Source: an uncultured Eubacteriales bacterium
GTDB taxonomy: Bacteria > Bacillota > Clostridia > Oscillospirales > Oscillospiraceae
Length of the DNA: 30,718 nt
Assembly: GCA_900550165.1 (NCBI GenBank)
Contig: URQY01000017.1
Location: 1 to 30,718 of the forward strand
Direction: 5' to 3'
In this document: one piece after another, positions 30,707 to 30,718 of the stretch
Layout of the letters: every line of letters begins with the position of its first letter
Position numbering within the stretch: position 1 is the first letter of the stretch
Translations under genes and position numbers: made by a program
Notes under the pieces: model-generated
The model's input: the letters and a program-made list of their open reading frames with translations, nothing else
Told to the model about the DNA's origin: nothing
Databases searched by the model: none

Positions 30707-30718
30707 AGACCCACCCAG

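Overview
The window looks like one contig from a GC-rich, endospore-forming Clostridia bacterium, probably of the Oscillospiraceae type. That placement is an inference. It rests on GC-rich coding regions, AGGAGG-type ribosome binding sites, sigma-A promoters with 16-18 bp spacers, strong hairpin terminators, a GerA/SpoVAF-type spore germination gene with a sigma-G-like promoter, a LexA gene with Gram-positive-type SOS boxes, and YtrA- and BceAB-type ABC operons. The first 13 bases match the end of the Tn5/Nextera mosaic-end adapter and are probably not genomic. The genes touching the two contig ends are a MATE exporter cut at the left and a complete SpoVAF-like gene at the right.

Layout, left to right. 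(1) A truncated MATE transporter on the minus strand has a leader with two terminator-like hairpins. (2) A plus-strand operon at 1177-8927 carries a small XRE regulator, an MMPL/RND permease, a giant GLUG-repeat surface protein and a cytidylate-kinase-like protein; the first three genes overlap end to start. (3) A YkuE-like membrane metallophosphoesterase (minus) is divergent from a small membrane coiled-coil protein (plus). (4) A low-GC island at about 10,905-11,345 holds a 70-residue orphan ORF, next to a structured non-coding stretch. (5) A minus-strand pair encodes the rRNA methyltransferase RlmD and a beta-CASP metallo-beta-lactamase RNase. Divergent from it is secA.

(6) A plus-strand set holds pgeF (laccase-domain protein), an oligopeptide-binding lipoprotein and a small membrane ORF. 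(7) lexA (minus) has two SOS-box-like sites flanking its promoter, and is divergent from a YtrA-type gntR-ABC-permease operon. (8) A BceAB-type ABC transporter follows, whose permease lacks the usual large extracellular domain, plus a 28-residue hydrophobic peptide gene. (9) An unrecognised three-TM membrane protein has a perfect dyad inside its promoter. (10) NADP-type glutamate dehydrogenase has two candidate promoters. (11) A SpoVAF-like gene converges on it.

Most of the window is housekeeping and envelope biology. The parts least explained by known families are the XRE-MMPL-GLUG-kinase operon, where the permease has a bactofilin-like repeat tail and the GLUG protein an unusual two-TM architecture; the sensor-less BceB-like permease with its peptide; the MATE leader; and the low-GC island with its hairpin cluster. 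All functional assignments come from reading motifs by eye; no database search was run.
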